Source: Panopea generosa
Lineage: Eukaryota; Mollusca; Bivalvia; Adapedonta; Hiatellidae
DNA length: 64,000 nt
Direction: 5' to 3'
Assembly: GCA_029582155.1 (NCBI GenBank)
Contig: CM055902.1
Span: 13,918,041-13,982,040 of the forward strand
Part shown: positions 1-12,800 of the stretch, piece by piece
Layout: each line of letters begins with the position of its first letter
How positions within the stretch are numbered: the first letter of the stretch is position 1
Notes under the pieces: model-generated
What the model saw: the letters and a program-made list of their open reading frames with translations, nothing else
What the model was told of the DNA's origin: nothing
Database searches by the model: none
Made by a program: the position numbers and the translations under genes

Positions 1-690
1 TAAATTCCTTAAATTTAACTGTCCTTTAACTGGCTATAAAGCCTAATAAGCATATTTTTTAAAGTGCATACAGTCAAAGAACAAATGCAATATAGTCTCT
101 TTTGAGTTGTTACAAAAGGTAAACAATTCGGTTTCTGACAAGCCACACGTATACAATTTTGCTTTAGTAAAAATAATTCTATGAAGAATTTTGAATTGTA
201 AAGACTGGAGGTGTGTATCATTTATAAATATTAATGGTTGTTTATACAAAATATTCCAGTCTGTAATGTCCAATACATTACCAACGTCCCTTTCCCACTT
301 TTGTTGTGAAGTACTGAGCATTCAACAAAATATTTCAAAAATTGAGGGTAGAAAGATTGATTTACTTTTTTTGCAATTTTTCGTTTGGAAATATTGTCAT
401 TTTTTGGATACTCAATTTGTTTTTGTTATTTTTTTTTATACATATTTTCTTATTAGCTGGAATTGCCGATATCAACCCCAAATACTTTACAAAAGGAATA
501 CGTTTCTCATATTTTTCGCATAAACTTTTGAATGTCAGAAGCAAACAGTTATCATCCATAATATCGTTTACGAAGTATATTCCTATATTACACACAACCT
601 TATAGAAGACAGTATCATAATTAATTTTTATATTTCGATTACGAAATAAGGGTTCGGATAAAATGTCTTCTGTGATAATTGTCTCTGATA
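1..690 (-). mobile_element. Non-LTR retrotransposon (LINE) ORF2 C-terminal fragment, truncated by the window edge
   Basis: The minus strand shows, from 690 down to 40, GIYFVNDIMDDNCLLLTF then YEKRIPFVKYLGLISAIPAN, and in another frame KWERDVGNVLDITDWNILYK, LQSLQFKILHRIIF and ELFTFCNNSKETILHLFFDC. Domains of the form F-x-DI..G..L(S/T)F...Y, YLGLISAIP, W..IY..P......LQ.FQ(F/Y)K.LHRI and CxxC..ETI.HLFW.C are typical of the region after the RT in bivalve LINE ORF2 proteins. Several frame changes and stops show it is dead. The 3' end lies outside the window. Confidence 0.8.
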
Positions 691-729
691 AAATTGATCA
701 AATAAGGTACTTTTTTTCATTAAGGACAA

Positions 730-842
730 TATCCCTAGATCTCTAAAATTAGGCCTTTGATCCCTGGATCTCTGAAAGTAATGGCAAATGTTCCCCAGAT
801 CTCTGAAAATAAATGACCATGTTCTCAAGATCTCCAAAAACC
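730..842. repeat. Short tandem repeat, unit about 30 bp, 3-4 copies
   Basis: GATCTCTAAAATTA, GATCTCTGAAAGTAA and GATCTCTGAAAATAA, each preceded by CCC(T/C)(A/G), start at 738, 767 and 798, with a weaker GATCTCC copy at 829. Spacing is 29-31 bp. Confidence 0.7.
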
Positions 843-1114
843 CCGGGAGGGCCTCAATATTATCAGTATGGATCATTCGCAAAAGGTAGGTAGGGTTTAT
901 ATTTCGGCCTGTTACAAAAATAAGACAAAAGGCAGCGATACAAACATATGCCAAACATTTCGTCTATGTCTCCCACAAGCCACTATTATGTAAAAGTTCA
1001 AACAGTTTGAAAATGTTTAATGTTAAAAGAAGAAAAAGACTGCCACATTTTAATCTATACCGATCTCTTATTTACGAATTTCACCTTCTATAATTTTGTG
1101 ACTGAATCAAATTG

Positions 1115-1719
1115 AGAAGTAGTAGTAGAAGTGGTGGTGGTAATAGTAGTAGTAGTAGAAGTAGTTGTAGTAGTAGAGGTGGTGGTGGTGGTAGTGGAGG
1201 TGTTGTGATATTTATAATTGTAGTAGTAGAGGTGGTGGTGGTATTAGTATTAGTAACAGTAGTAGTAGTAGTGGTGGTGGTGATGGTGGTAATAGTAGTA
1301 GTAGTAGAAGTAATAGTTGTAGTAGTAGTGTTTGTGGTAATGCTGTTGGTATTAATAGTAGTAGTAAAAGTAGTGGTATTGGGAGTTGTAGTATCAGTAG
1401 TAGTAGCAATAAAGGTGGTGGTTATAGTAGTAGTAGTAGAAGTAGTAGTAGTAGTAGTGGTAGTAGTTGTAATAGTAGAGGTAGTAATAGTAGTAGTAGC
1501 AGTAATTGTAGTTGGAGCTGTAGAAGTAGTAGTAGTAGTGGTTGTGCTAATAGTAGCAGTAGATGTGGTGGTGGTGGTGGTGGAGTTGATGGTAATATTA
1601 AAAGTTATAGTAGTAGAGGTGGTGCTGGTATTAGAATTAGTAGCAGCAGTAGTAGCAGTAGTGGTGGTGGTTATAGTAGTAGTAGTAGAATTAGTAGTAG
1701 AAGTAGTAGTAGTAGTAGA

Positions 1720-1750
<31 letters not shown>

Positions 1751-2056
1751 ATTATAGTAGTAGAAGTAGAAGTAGTAGAAGAAGTGGTGGTGGTGTTAAT
1801 AGTAGTAGTAGCAGTAGTGGTAGTCGGAGTTGTAGTAATAGTAATAGTAGTAGTAGTAGAAGTGGTGATGGTGGTGGTAGTAGTAGTAGTAGTAGAAGTA
1901 GTAGTAGTAGTAGTAGTTATGCTGGTGGTGGTATTAATAGTAGAAGTAGTAATGGTAGTAGTAGTAGAAGTAGTAGTAGTAGTTATTCTTGTGGTGGTAT
2001 TAATAGTAGAAGTAGTAATAGTAGTAGTAGTAGTAGCAGTAGTGGTATTGGGAGTT

Positions 2057-2105
<49 letters not shown>

Positions 2106-2629
2106 AAGTAGTAGTAGTAGAAGAAGTAGTAGCAGTAGTGGTATAAAGAGTTGTATTAGAAGTAGTATAAGTAGAAGCAGAAGTAGTAGTAGTAGTGATG
2201 GTGTTGGTGGTGGCATAAATAGTTGTAGCAGTAGAGGTGGTTTTTTATATTAGTAGTAGTAGTAGTAGTAGTATTGGTGGTGGTTGTATTAGTAGAAGTA
2301 GTAGTGGTGATGGTGGTTGTGGTGGTGGTATAAATAGTTGTAGTAGTAGAGGTGGTGGTGGTATTAGTATTAGTTATAGTAGTAGTTGTGGTGGTGGTGG
2401 TGGTGGTGGTAGTAGTAGTAGTAGAAGTAGCAGTAGTAGTTGTGTTAGTAGTAGTAGTGGTGGCAGTACTAGTAATAAGAGTAGTAGCAATAGTAGTAGA
2501 AGTAGTAGTTGCAGAAGTTATAGTAGTAGTAATGGTATAGTGGTGGTGGTGGGGTTGCGGTAGTAGTAAAAGTGGTGGTGGTAGTAGTAGTAGTGCTTGT
2601 GGTAGTAGTAGTTGAGGTAGTAGTAGTAA

Positions 2630-2699
<70 letters not shown>

Positions 2700-2778
2700 T
2701 GTGATGGTTGTGATGGTAGTGGTGGTTGTGTGGGGGATGGTGGTAGTAGGAGTAATAGTAGAAGTAGTAGTAGTAATA

Positions 2779-2825
<47 letters not shown>

Positions 2826-3205
2826 GGTAGTAATAGTAGTAGTAATGAAATAGTAGTAGTAGTAGTAGTAGTAGTTATTAGTGGTGGTGGTGGTGGTTGC
2901 GGTAATAGTAGTGGTGGTGGTGGTGGTTGTGGGAGTAGTATTAGTAGTGGTGGTGCTTTTATTGATTGCAGTTGAAATAGTAGTAGCTGTAAAAGTAGTA
3001 GTAGCGGAAGTGGTTGTAGTAGTAGTAGTAGTAATAGTAGTGGTGGTGGTGGTAGTAGCAGTAGTGGTGGTAATAGTAGTAGTAGTAGTAGTTGTGGTAG
3101 AGGGATAGTAGTAGTAGTGGTTGTAGAAGTAGTGGTAGTAGAAGTAGTAGTAGTAGTAGTTTTTGTGGTAGTAGTGGTAGTAACAGAAAAAGTGGTAGTT
3201 GTATT
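1115..3205. repeat. Very long imperfect trinucleotide tract (GTA/GGT/GAA-type)
   Basis: About 2.1 kb composed almost wholly of GTA, GTG, GGT, GAA and TTG-type triplets on the + strand, with pure (AGT)n near 2620-2700 and (GGT)n clusters near 2390-2415 and 2815-2830. The + strand is almost devoid of C. The long apparent poly-Val, poly-Ser and poly-Leu reading frames here are artefacts of the triplet repeat; I do not call a gene. Confidence 0.95.
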
Positions 3206-4699
3206 AAAATCAAAATCCTTTAAATATTTTGACTCAAAGTAACCATCACAATTAAAATATGTTTACTTTTGTAGCCCCAAAATATTGTATAAATACCTAC
3301 CTTTTCAAAAACAAGTAATGACAAATATGTTCATAAACCACAAAGTTTTTTTAAATGATTACATGCTGGTACAATATGTGTAAAACAAATTCGGACACTA
3401 TGGCTTCACACAACGTGAGCTAATCAGTGACGGTGCATTATTGTATTCCCCTCATAACAGGATGTGGGACAATGTGGGGTAATAGAAGGTAGTGTCGGTG
3501 TCCAATATGTACTTTATGATAATCCACTTTATATTCAACTGACGGGCAAATTTTATACTTGAGAACAGATAATAAAATGGAAATAATATTTAAAAAAAAC
3601 GTACGTCTATAATATAATCATATCATATTAATAAATCAGAATATGTGCAAGACTCTGCTATGAAACTTTAAAACTTACGCGACATATAATATTTAGGATA
3701 TCGGTTAAAGTACATATATCTAAAGTGTAACGATAAAATACATTTTATATTCTAAGCATACTTTTATTGCTGGATCATATATCCACAGCTGTAAAGATTG
3801 CTTTTATACGGGAACTGGTAAACTCGATTTTCGACGTATTTTTGTCGTATGTCTCTTTAAATGTTATGACCGCGAGGCATTGATAGAAAAAATACACATA
3901 TATCCATAATCAAATTATTACTTACGAGCATGCGCTAAAAATCTGATAGTGCTTGTGAAAAACTGTTATAAGGACAAAAATGTTTTATATCTATTTGATC
4001 AAAAATTATATACTCAGAAATTAAAAAAAAATGTAGATCTAATCAAACTGCCCAGTAATAAAATTTGTTATTAAATGTGTTTATTTTATTAATAGAAATA
4101 TGCTTCTAGTTGAGACGCAATCATAATAAACAAGGATTTTTATCTGTTTGTTATTCCTTGTAAACAGTAGGTTAACAATATATGGTATATGGAGTTAATA
4201 TAATCTTTGCATAGACACAATACTGATAGGAACATCAACCAAAGAAATTATATATAAAACCTTCTGTATAATCCTTGGTGTCAACATATAAACGAATGCG
4301 TTCATTGTTCATAATAGCACACATTATAAAAATACTAATAAAAACATTATCCAAATACAAAACAGGAGAACTAATGACAAATACACTGCTCCAATATAAA
4401 AACGATGCTTTATACTTCCAAGGACTCCTTGATACTGTATAGTATAATTGCTTTAATTCTTTAATAATAACTTATTTCTCCATAAGATATCTTAGCAACA
4501 ACAACACAGTGACCACTTGTTTTTAAATTCCTAATATATATAAATCATTAAATTCATGACTGGTGAAAAATCATTTGAATACTTATCATTTAAATGATGA
4601 ATATTAAATGGTTTTTTCATCAGTTTTAAGCAGTTTTTTTACATATATTTTTAAATCGATTTATAACTTTATGAATAACAATGTTATCTATGTCCCTGT
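3206..4699. other. Unannotated AT-rich stretch
   Basis: I see no exon, RNA gene or recognisable element; AT-rich with short homopolymer runs only. Confidence 0.6.
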
Positions 4700-4796
4700 A
4701 AAGTTTTTGAGCGAGCGAGACTCGAACCTACGACCTTAGCGTTGAGAGGTAAGTGATCTTGAGGCGGCGCCTTAGACCACTCGGCCACGGAGGATC
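4700..4796 (-). repeat. tRNA-derived SINE head (family S3, Leu-like)
   Basis: Minus strand: GGCCGAGTGGTCTAAGGCGC (box A of a class II tRNA), CGCCTCAAGATCACTTACCT, then AGGTCGTAGGTTCGAGTCTC (box B). It keeps the tRNA-like head but loses the family body soon after, as an old truncated copy would. It is too diverged in the stems to call a functional tRNA gene. Confidence 0.7.
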
Positions 4797-5579
4797 CTTA
4801 CACTGAAATGAAACATAAGAATATAAGAAAATAAACAGATAATGAGGGCGTATTTAGAAAACGGTGTAATATCCTTTGCGATTTTAACACATTTAAAAAC
4901 CAATCCATTTATAAAACATGTGTTAATAATTTCCCCGATGATTACGAAATGAAAAACATTAAGATCGTTGCTTTGAGAACAATATTAGGAAATGACCTGA
5001 CGCGGGCTGTCAGTGAAACACGTCGATTATCCAATCAGCGATATTGGTTGTTATGTCACCATTTCCTTGAACAAATAAACACAACCTTATATTAACTTAG
5101 ATAAACAATACCACGTTGGCAGTGGGCGGAGCGATGGTCGATAAATAAATTGATGTGACATGTTAATCAAGTCCACAATTCACCAGTGCTTCTCAGGAAT
5201 AGGTAGTAGTGACAAATATGTTTGTTTACCCATGTTTTACCACAATGGACACATAATGGTATTATTTCTTTGAATGTCCTTAGTTAAAACAATATATTTC
5301 CATTATAAAACTTAAATCTACACAATCAGGAAACTATTTCATTGTTAAGAAGAATTAGTCTTCGATATGATTTATAACCTTATGTCTTTTTTATGGTTCA
5401 ACACAATTATAATTATGTTAATTATGTTCATCTCTATTATCTATGGTAAAACTATCCACAATATTCATATGTATTTACACAGTTTGTTTAGTTATTTTTA
5501 TATTTCAGTCGGTTTTGTGTCTGACTGTCAATTTAGTCGTATGTTTTCTGTTCGACACCACTTGTCGAACACTTGTTTT

Positions 5580-6060
5580 TTGTTGCTATGGGAACCATTT
5601 CATACTAAACATTTCGTCAAATACACAGGCTGATGGTATCAGTGTCTGCAATAATACAAATAGAAGTAATTTATACGATTATTCATTTTTTCAATCAAAT
5701 GGTAGTAAATATTTTGCATGATAAACGTCAGCTCAACACAGCAAACATTTTAAATTCTGAAATGGCCATTCAGATTTACATTTCAAGCCTTCTTCGTTTT
5801 TCTTCTGAATAGTCTCTGGTTTTTTTAATGACTGTTATACATAAAACAATTTTAACACTTGGATAACATTATCATGAATAATCTATTAATAACATATTTT
5901 ATAAATTAATTGGCATGTCAATTGCAAAACTAATACATATTAAAAAAAAAGCTCTTCTGCGACATGGTTTGTCTTAATCCGGAATTTAGTTTGATGTGAC
6001 TTAAAGTCTCGTAAGATCTTGGGTCAATTTCACTTTAAAATTGTGTAATTTGTTAACAAT
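5580..6060 (+). repeat. Dispersed repeat R1, copy 1
   Basis: Shares CATTTCGTCAAATACACA, ATTCAAATGGTAGTAAATATT-like sequence, CTCAACACAGC, and near the end TTGATGTGACTTA...CGTAAGATCTTGGGTCA with copies at 32.22-32.85 kb (+) and 40.86-41.11 kb (-). No coding potential or terminal repeats that I recognise. The two overlapping hydrophobic reading frames at 5367-5721 partly overlap it and are not convincing genes. Confidence 0.65.
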
Positions 6061-6242
6061 ACTTACTACAGTATAAAATCAATTTTTGGGAGGCATCATA
6101 GCATTTTCTTTAATTACTCTTTGAATCAATGGCTGTATTTAATAAGGGTAGTATCATTATAAAGCTGATCAAATTATGGATAATTTTATATTATTTAAAT
6201 TCTGAATTGAAATTAACCACCGTTTCCTTGGATCCCGAAAGG

Positions 6243-6440
6243 TTAATCAATACTTATCACACAAACCCCGGCAATTAAATGATTATTTTCCCACTTAAAT
6301 AAGCAGTAAGATACGAATGACAATGCAACACAATGTTGTATATCAAACATAACGGAGACTGTGGCCGGGCGGAGATTCGAACTCTTGACACAGGATTGGA
6401 AGTCAGATAGGCTACAGACTGATCTAACCGTAATCAACCC
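6243..6440 (-). repeat. tRNA-derived SINE (family S1, MetaSINE-like), divergent copy
   Basis: Minus strand: TGATTACGGTTAGATCAGTC (degenerate box A), AAGAGTTCGAATCTCCGCCC (box B), then CACAGTCTCCGTTATGTTTG, ATACAACATTGTGTTGCATT and a TTTAAGTGGGAAAATAATCA stretch. Order and sequence match the S1 copies at 21.1, 49.0 and 56.9 kb, but more substitutions indicate greater age. Confidence 0.75.
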
Positions 6441-6949
6441 CATGTTTGTGTTAAAGTTTGATTAGAAACCGTTTTTATCTACAAATAATACAAATATAAA
6501 TTTTGCGTATGAATATTAAGAAATAAAATGTAAAGGAGGCGAACATAACTATATTTTAAAATATTAAATTTATATTATTTTATTTGCTTTAAATGGGCAA
6601 AAAGTGAAATTAATCACACAAAAGTAGCTCTAATAATAAAATGTATTTTTAAATTGACCAATTATGGTTCTAGGATTTATTTTTAAGTAATCTCTTTTTC
6701 CACTGCCATTACACCATAGATTTGAATATGTAATTATTTTATTTCTTTGCTCTTTTTGTTTCATTTAACAACTATGAATTCAAATAAAAATATTATACAG
6801 AATACAGAAAAGTGTATTAGATTTAACCTTACATAGCTCATCATAATAATATAATTTACTATATACATGTATGGCAACACAATTATGAAGAAAAAAGTGA
6901 TTAATATACAGTCATGTTTGTTAATGAAAGTGATTTAAAATATTCACAG
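6441..6949. other. Unannotated AT-rich stretch
   Basis: Nothing recognisable beyond AT-rich sequence. Confidence 0.5.
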
Positions 6950-9900
6950 GCATGATATGGAACGTTTGCATTCAGAAATTCTTGTCTAAGTTTCAAGGTT
7001 TTAATAATATATTTAGCGAGATTATTAATAACTGTTATATTTGTGGTATTCGACAGTCAATAAAAATGAACATATTAGGTATCTTATAATATTATTTTCC
7101 AATGTTTTTTTTTTGATATGTGCAAATATGTTGCATATCAATACGAAACGAAGTTCATCTTCGATTTCATTGTAACACAGTTCACAAATTCCCAAGTTTC
7201 TGGCAATGTTTCTATGGCTTCCCTGATTTTCTAGCAACGGGTGCGAAGAAAGTCTGATTTTCGATATGGCATATCTAAAGTTTTATTAGAGACATTAATG
7301 AAATATTCAGAACTTTCAAAAGCCTCTTTTAATTCTTTGAAAATATATAAAGATGTACACATGCGCATAATTTCACTCCAGTTTGTTATAAATGTATCAT
7401 TTAATCTAATTTTCAACATTGGGATAAATACCTTTATGTTTACTGATGCAGGTAAAATATCTTCCCCGAAACCTATCTCGTGCAGTCATTGTTATACACT
7501 GAATAACCTATTATCGTCTTGCTTGTCAACGTTTCTTAGTAGTACGTGATATAGAGTCGTCATAATACATAATGCTTTCCGTTATCGTTTCGAAGAAATT
7601 TAAACCAGTGTTCTAATGTCCTTATTTTTCTTTCTTTGATTAACGGTAGTTTCACTGTAAATGGCCAAATTATTTATACTAATTTTCATATTGAAAATCC
7701 ACATGATAAATTTTCTATGTACCCTTTCAATATTTACGGCAGATGAAAATCCCCACAATTCGCTACAGTAGTTCAAACTTGGGGACACGTATGAATCGGA
7801 AAGGTTAAATATGATGGTTAGCGGTATGTCCATATTCTGAGTGATTGACATTAGTTAACTCATAGCTTTAACGGCTTTCCCTGCTAGAGCTGATATCCCC
7901 TTAACAAAGGACCCTCTGCTACTAAATGTAAATCTTTAGTTTCTGAAGTTATATACAACTTCCACTTCGTTACCGTTATATGTCCACTTTTCACGTTGAG
8001 CTATCTTTCCGTCTTTCCAAAAAAATTGTCAACTGTTAACTTTTCACAATTTTTCTTTAAATTATTTAAATTTATTTGTAGCCCCACGGGGGAGTCACTA
8101 AAGCTCGCATAGTCGTCTGCAGACAATATTAGATAGGCTAACAGCTCGTCCAAATTTATACCGGATTGTAAATTATCTTGCATTGTGTTATCGAAAATAA
8201 TATCGGAGAGGTAATCTCTCCTTGAAATAGACCAATATCGATTTGAAAAAAATCTTATGTAGTTGACAGATGGCTTTCTAATAGATTAACATCACTATAC
8301 ATGGATCTTATTATTAGTATCTTGTTATTAATTCCGCTACGATAAGCTCATACCAGAGACCATTTTTATCAACGAGATCAAAAGCTTTAGTCAAATCGAC
8401 AAATGCTCAGTTTGGCTTTTCTTTATTTGTATATGTTTATTTATAAGTGTTTGTAATATAAACGCTGCGTCCTTAAATCCAAATTACGCATCTGAGATTC
8501 CATCATTTACTTTTGTCTATTTCTTAAGTGTTCCGTTAAAATTGTGGCAACAATTTTACCAAACCGGCTTAAGAGTGTGATTCCACGAAAATTGTTTGGG
8601 TCAAAAGAAAGCCTTTTTTTAAGTATCGGAATTATAACACAACTACTACATCATTTTAAACATATTTTATTTCATAATTTTCCATGAAATGGGGTTGGGC
8701 CACAAGTTCTGCCAACATTAGATTTGGCCCTTCCCCTACATATTTCATAATTGTTTGTTTAGAAATGGCATAAAATACATTACAAAACCAAAATCATTGA
8801 CAAACTTTACGGGAAAGATAAAAAAAAAAGTTGAGTTTTTTAAAAGAGGAAGAGAGAAAGAGAAGAAGAAGAGATAGAGCGAGTTCGTTGCTGCATAACA
8901 AAGTTTATATTAAACAATTATTTTGATAGTTCACTCCTCATCTGTTTTGCACCTCCCACTTACAGCAGTGGCTCGTGATAAGCAGTTTCAACAGAAGCAG
9001 CAGTCAACCTGCATTGACAGGCTCTATTATTTTGCAAACATAATAAAAACAAAAATGTAGAACTTAATCATTATTAATCGTTAAATCTTTTTGTTGTTAT
9101 AATAAAATTATGTACTGATTCAACACTTTTCTTATTTTTGTTTAAAGATAAACTCTTATCTCCAAATATTAATTTTGTAACATTAAGAGTGTGAAACAAT
9201 CTAGTTGATTAAAAGAGTATCTGCCTTTGATTTCTCTAAATTTCTATTTTTTTTGAAAAAGTGTGCATTGTGAAATAGGAGAATAAAATTCTTCGTAAGT
9301 TGCAATAGGAGGGCTTTCGTCAAATAAAATAAAAAAATCGATTTTATCCTCATGTTCATTTTCACAGGCAATAGCCGCCTCTAATTTATGAAAATGTTGA
9401 TCAAAATCTGCAATTGGTAAATTTTCGTCATTGCTATCCTTTTTTCTTAAACAGTTTCCAGAACTCACGTGACTTTTCATTCCTCAATTTGTTCATTTCT
9501 TGTCTCTTTTTTTTTTGCTGTTATATACTTATTTTACATTTCCTTACGGACTTTTTATAGTTTTTCATCGCTTGCCTGAATGCCGATATGTTTTCTTCGC
9601 TTCGGTGGCATAAAAAGTTCTTTAGTGCTTTTTGGTGTATTTTCCTTTTTCATCACATTCATCGTTAAACCATTTGTTTCTCTCAGTAAACTTTCACATT
9701 CTTCAAACGTATGGTTAACTTTAAAATCACCTTTTTCTATTTATTCGCTTTTGACACAACAAAATCAGTAAATGTGTCGATTTGTCCTGCAATCAATAGT
9801 ATATTTTTATTTTAATCTAGTGTTGTGTAAGATATGTTCTCTTAGTTCAGGAATAAAATTCTCCTTATGTTTGCTGCTCACATCTGAACTCACGTTTTTT

Positions 9901-10320
9901 TTCGGGTCTCTCCATTTATCAATCGTTGTTTTCCTCGTTGAAAACGATAATGGGCAATGTAATCAGTAATATCATGAACTTGAAAGTTTTCAATATAACA
10001 CAAATTCGAATACTCTGTTAAAAGATAATCAATTTGACTTTGTCCGCCATTGTAGGTCATACACGTGCAACAACAGTCAACTTTGGGTACAAATATTTAC
10101 TGCTTTACAAATATCCAATAAGTAAATCCGAAGCGATTTGTACCATAATCTCGAGAAACACGCCTTGGGGACATATCATTTAGATTAATGCTCAAGCCAA
10201 AATCTGTTAAAACTTCTTTTTTTTGAAACTTTTGTTTCACTTAAACAAAATAAATCATAATTTGAGATAAAGGTTACAATCTCAGGTTCGTAATAAGACC
10301 TTCAATGTAGAGTTTGTCAT
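6950..10320 (-). mobile_element. Decayed LINE, endonuclease-to-tail copy of about 3.4 kb
   Basis: Minus strand, 5' to 3': an apurinic-type endonuclease C-terminal part near 10.2-9.9 kb (GLSINLNDMSPRRVSRDYGT then NRFG; further on SNLCYIENFQVHDI); a linker near 9.48-9.24 kb (ADFDQHFHKL, DESPPIATYEEFYSPIS); RT motif A near 8.41-8.35 kb (AFVDLTKAFDLVDKNGLWYE); the catalytic pair in SADDYASFSDSP near 8.1 kb; then VSPSLNYCSELWGF and IERVHRKFIMWIFNMKIS near 7.75 kb; and a zinc-knuckle tail CELCYNEIEDELRFVLIC near 7.1 kb. Order and spacing match a single non-LTR ORF2. Many stops and frame changes mean it is inactive. The 5' end is unclear and ORF1 is not seen. Confidence 0.85.
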
Positions 10321-10539
10321 ACTTTATATACTTATACATATAATTATATTACTTGCGTGCAAGGAAATTACTGCAAAATGTTGTTATATTTAGTGTCAAG
10401 TCATTTTTAGTGTTAGGTTTTGGTCACTCACAGACAAGTTACTTACAGCCTTTGAACATTTCCAAAATATATATTACATGAGATATGGCAAAGACAGCAA
10501 TAAATACAGAATTACAAATTAAGAGTATGTATAATATAA

Positions 10540-11730
10540 AGAGCAAATATATCATTATTATTTTTTTTTATAAAGTAATTAAATCATTCAAAATAGCTTT
10601 ACGAATATCGAAGGCTTCTTTAACAAATTTGGAGACTTTATACAACAAAGATTTATTCTTGGAAGACATTATAGAATTGAATTGAATTAAGGAAGGCCAC
10701 GCTTGATAGCCTAAGGATTTATTTCGAATGTCAGTATACCTGGTACAACATAATAAGTAGTGATATTCCGTTTCGACTACATTTTGAGTACATAATTTAC
10801 AAAATCTGTTTGAACGGTCGATTCCATTATATCTTGTATGAACTGATCTCGTACACGCCTTTCAAATAAAGGTAAATAGTTTGTGTTACTGTTAAAATCG
10901 TTTATCACATTTGAAAACCCTAGGTTATCGATAAAAGTACTTATATGATGAGCCCAACAATAACCATTTACATTGTTAAGAATATCAATATACTTATTAT
11001 ATAGGTGAGTTAACCTCATTTTTTAGTTTCAACCAGAATTTTAATGACCTCTGTTTAGCAATTACAGATAATTGGAAACCGTTAACAGCAAAATTAGGGG
11101 TTTGTTTACGTACACCAAGTATATACTTACAGAATTTAATATGAAGTTTATCTACTTCTTTGTAGTTATAGACACCCAAGATCTCCGATCCATACAGTTA
11201 TTTTGGTACAACCATAGAGTAAAAAAGTGACAGGTTTTGCTTTAGTATCGAGCTGTACTCTGTCCAATACAGATAATAAACTATGATATGCCCTTAGGGC
11301 TTGTTCATACAAGAATTAAACAGAATATGCTAGATTACCAGTATGCATAAATTTAATACCTTAATACGTAAAATAGTCCATAATTTTAATTTTCTCACCG
11401 TTGTATAAAACTTCAAATTAGGTTTCGCTTTCTTTTTTCCAATATACATACTTTCGTTTTACAAACGTTTATTTTTAATCCCCATGAGTAAGAATATTGA
11501 GATAGTTTATCTATCTATAATTGTAGACTTTTAGAATTAGTGGTATATAGTACAATATCATCCGCAAAAAGGATTAATTATTTAGTAAGCATATTAAGGT
11601 CAGTATACAGATCAAAGATAATTGGTTTATAGCATTTTCGTTAAAGGCAAGTTTATTATAGGTTGAATCTCGCCCGCAGATTATCACAGTCGTGTCTTGA
11701 ATATTTGATAAAAGAGTACACATTTGATTG
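10540..11730 (-). mobile_element. Second decayed LINE, 5'-truncated within the RT domain
   Basis: Minus strand: ILFADDIVLYTTNSKSLQ near 11.57-11.52 kb holds the catalytic ADD of the RT palm. It is followed by IDKLSQYSYSWGLKINVC, then LHIKFCKYILGVRKQTPNFA and IAKQRSLKFWLKLKNEVNS near 11.1 kb, and near 10.85 kb RRVRDQFIQDIMES. The 10.68-10.56 kb part (SFKIALRISKASL on the opposite strand) is probably the 3' end. It belongs to the same broad family as the neighbouring copy, but the motifs differ enough that they are separate insertions, arranged head to tail on the minus strand. Dead by multiple stops. Confidence 0.8.
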
Positions 11731-12289
11731 ACCGAAAAGCAATTCATCATCAATAAATACTCATTTTAATAAGAGTTATAGTTGGCTAATTAAGTAAATG
11801 AAAATAAGATAAAATATTTTTTTAATAGACAGTGCACACATTATGCAACTATTTATCAAAACAAAATGAAACTAACACAAATATTGAATACATATGCTTC
11901 TTTTCTTTAGTTGTGTATCATAAAATGGTCTCAATTAGATCTGTTTAAAACTGTCGTATTACAGTTTTAAAAATTTTCATATTTCGATCAGTCACAATCC
12001 GTGTAAAATCATTTAAAAGCAATGTATACCCGATAAATGTATAATGTGGACTATGTATGACACGTATTTAAGTTTATTTGACTTAAATTCGTATACAACA
12101 TTGCTTGTTCTAGTAACAGTCAGTGTTCATTGATTAAAAATTTAACAATTAAGAAACCCAAACGGAGCAACCGCAGAGAAACTTTAAACATAATAACACA
12201 TACAATGAATTTAATATAAGTTGAAAACTGCAGTGGTATAATAGTACCCATGCGCAAATTTAGGGCCACCAGACGACCTAAAAATCTAC
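11731..12289. other. Unannotated stretch
   Basis: AT-rich, no supported feature. Confidence 0.5.
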
Positions 12290-12800
12290 AGATGAATAAC
12301 CTTAAGCGAATGTTCTGCCAACTTTTTACCAATACTGATTTAAAATAGTATGACGGATATTTTTAATTCACTTATACAGAAATAATATTGAAAATAAACA
12401 ACATATATAGTGTGCATTTATGGATTTAAAAAAGACATTCAAATCATTATACATAGGAACGCATTGTGCTATATAATGATAAACAGTGGCGTAAATGGAA
12501 ACATACTATTGATGATTTGTCAAATCATGTGTAAAACAATAAGATCTCTTCCGTGGCGATATTGGATTATTTTTAAGGGGAGATAACTTTTTCGTTCGTT
12601 ATTTTCCCTGTTCGTAAAAGACTTAGAAATGTATCTTCAAAGTAGCCTCGATGCAGGCATAAAATGAGAAATAGTTTTGGTCAATTTAATTTTGTTCGCT
12701 GATTTGTCAGTATAAGTCCTTAAGATTAACGAATATTAGGACAATATATTGGACAACATAACATGGAATTGTACGTGCATATTGCAACACATATACGTAT
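12290..12800 (+). mobile_element. LINE reverse-transcriptase fragment
   Basis: Across the three + frames: FMDLKKTFKSLY (RT motif A region), a FVKSCVK stretch, SLFSLFVKDLEMYLQSSLDA and LILFADLSV (catalytic box with the second Asp lost). This corresponds to motifs A to C of a non-LTR RT. A related copy sits at 30.65-31.10 kb, sharing ATGTCAAATCATGTGTAA-like sequence and GGCGATATTGGATT. Multiple frame changes. Confidence 0.75.

Noticed and set aside
1112-3213. Long poly-Val, poly-Ser/Gly and poly-Leu reading frames, up to 344 codons
   Set aside because: They are translations of a trinucleotide repeat in several frames and on both strands, with no domain, splice context or codon bias.
5367-5721. 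Two overlapping hydrophobic frames that could be a small membrane protein
   Set aside because: AT-rich sequence readily gives hydrophobic frames. The 3' part overlaps dispersed repeat R1, and the other R1 copies do not keep the frame.
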